Shown here piece by piece: positions 4,689 through 5,227 of a DNA stretch of 5,227 nt. The notes under the pieces are model-generated. The model did no database searches and was not told the DNA's origin. It saw only the letters and a list, made by a program, of their open reading frames with translations. Position numbers and translations under genes: made by a program. The DNA is from Pseudonocardia sp. (lineage in GTDB: Bacteria > Actinomycetota > Actinomycetes > Mycobacteriales > Pseudonocardiaceae), in assembly GCA_030453005.1 (NCBI GenBank), contig JAKDLE010000266.1, forward strand, positions 1-5,227. Reading direction: 5' to 3'. Position 1 is the first letter of the stretch, and every line of letters begins with the position of its first letter.

Positions 4689-4751
4689 GAGGGAGAACCT
4701 AGCCGACGCGGCAGCCGGGACGCCGCAGCGGGCGTCTACCGTTGCGTCGCG
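4688..4751. promoter_or_regulatory. Divergent intergenic region with two likely leaderless promoters
   Basis: On the - strand TAGGTT (4701-4696) is followed by seven bases and then the GTG at 4688. On the + strand TACCGT (4737-4742) is followed by eight bases and then the GTG at 4751. Both fit the TANNNT -10 boxes of actinobacteria, with transcription starting on or beside the first codon. Neither gene has a Shine-Dalgarno sequence, and no good -35 box is seen on either strand. The + strand box is the weaker of the two. Confidence 0.5.
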
Positions 4752-5227
4752 TGCGCACAGTGGTCACCGGCGGAGCCGGCTTCATCGGATCGAATCTCGT
4801 GGACGGCCTCGTCGGGGCGGGTGACGAGGTGTTGGTCCTCGACGACCTGAGCCACGGCAGCGAGGCCAACCTGGCCGGGGCGCTGGAGCGCGGCGCCCGG
4901 CTCACCAAGGTCGACGTGCGCGACGCGGCAGGCGTGCACGAGCAGATCACGGGCTTCGCGCCCGAGGTCGTGTTCCACATGGCGGCGCAGATCGACGTGC
5001 GCACCTCGATGGTCGAGCCCGCCCGCGACGCCGGCATCAACGTCCTGGGCTCGCTCAACGTGTTCACCGCCGCGCAGGCGGCCGGGGTGCGGCGCGTCGT
5101 CAACACCTCCACGGGCGGGGCGATCTACGGCGAGACGTCCACTGTCCCCACCCCGGAGACCGAGCCCGCCCGGCCGCTGTCGGCCTACGGGCTGGGCAAG
5201 CGCACCGTCGAGGAGTACGGCGCGTGG
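4751..5227 (+). CDS. galE: NAD-dependent sugar-nucleotide epimerase, GalE-like (3' end outside window)
   Basis: These are the first 159 codons of a cytosolic short-chain dehydrogenase-type enzyme that most likely interconverts UDP-glucose and UDP-galactose, supplying cell-wall or glycan precursors. The Rossmann motif TGGAGFIGSNL lies at 6-16. The acidic pair D31-D32 (DDLSHG) holds the NAD ribose. FHMAAQIDVRTSM (75-87) and NVLGSLNVF (97-105) are typical, and the active site includes S120/T121 (NTSTGG) and Y146xxxK150 (YGLGK). The wording closely follows mycobacterial GalE1 as I remember it. A related 4-epimerase or dehydratase cannot be excluded without the substrate-binding half. The GTG at 4751 puts the Rossmann motif at the usual distance; an in-frame TTG at 4742 is the only close alternative. 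The frame is open to the window edge. Confidence 0.84.
   Translation, partial: MRTVVTGGAGFIGSNLVDGLVGAGDEVLVLDDLSHGSEANLAGALERGARLTKVDVRDAAGVHEQITGFAPEVVFHMAAQIDVRTSMVEPARDAGINVLGSLNVFTAAQAAGVRRVVNTSTGGAIYGETSTVPTPETEPARPLSAYGLGKRTVEEYGAW

Overview
The window is very GC-rich. It has GTG starts, strong G/C third-position bias, four-base gene overlaps and apparently leaderless genes. All of this points to a high-GC actinomycete, and the protein types suggest the Pseudonocardiaceae (Amycolatopsis, Saccharothrix or Actinosynnema type). That family placement is inferred from protein character, not from a marker gene. No tRNA, rRNA, CRISPR array or transposase was found.

Positions 1-1150 look like accessory DNA. 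A type II toxin-antitoxin pair (Phd/YefM-like antitoxin and RelE/ParE-like toxin, 195-872) is preceded by a likely promoter with an overlapping near-palindrome. About 280 bases without a convincing gene follow. They hold a run of three alternating GACCG/CGGTC half-sites and, just before the next promoter, a short stretch that reads like a relic of aminopeptidase N (pepN).

Positions 1149-2842 carry a two-gene unit on the + strand: a MerR-family regulator with a GyrI-like C-terminus, and a CPBP (CAAX protease/Abi) membrane protease overlapping it by four bases. A MerR-type operator-promoter (TTGACC, 19-bp spacer, CACTGT) lies directly before the regulator and would start transcription at or next to its ATG. 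The protease gene appears broken by a one-base loss in a G run near 2578-2581. Its third active-site motif lies in another frame, which then has no stop until 3077.

Positions 2843-4688 carry four genes on the - strand, probably one operon read from right to left: a small one-helix membrane protein, a DUF5130 protein, a RibD-type reductase and a RibD-type deaminase. The last two are the halves of bifunctional RibD, encoded separately and in reverse order. The first two genes, with pepN, resemble a neighbourhood I recall from mycobacteria. That makes the pepN relic more believable and suggests that the DNA between the relic and the DUF5130 gene was inserted or rearranged.

Positions 4751-5227 hold the start of a divergent sugar-nucleotide epimerase gene (GalE-like), cut by the window end. 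It and the small membrane gene start about 60 bp apart, and each start codon has a TANNNT box 7-8 nt upstream, suggesting a divergent pair of leaderless promoters.
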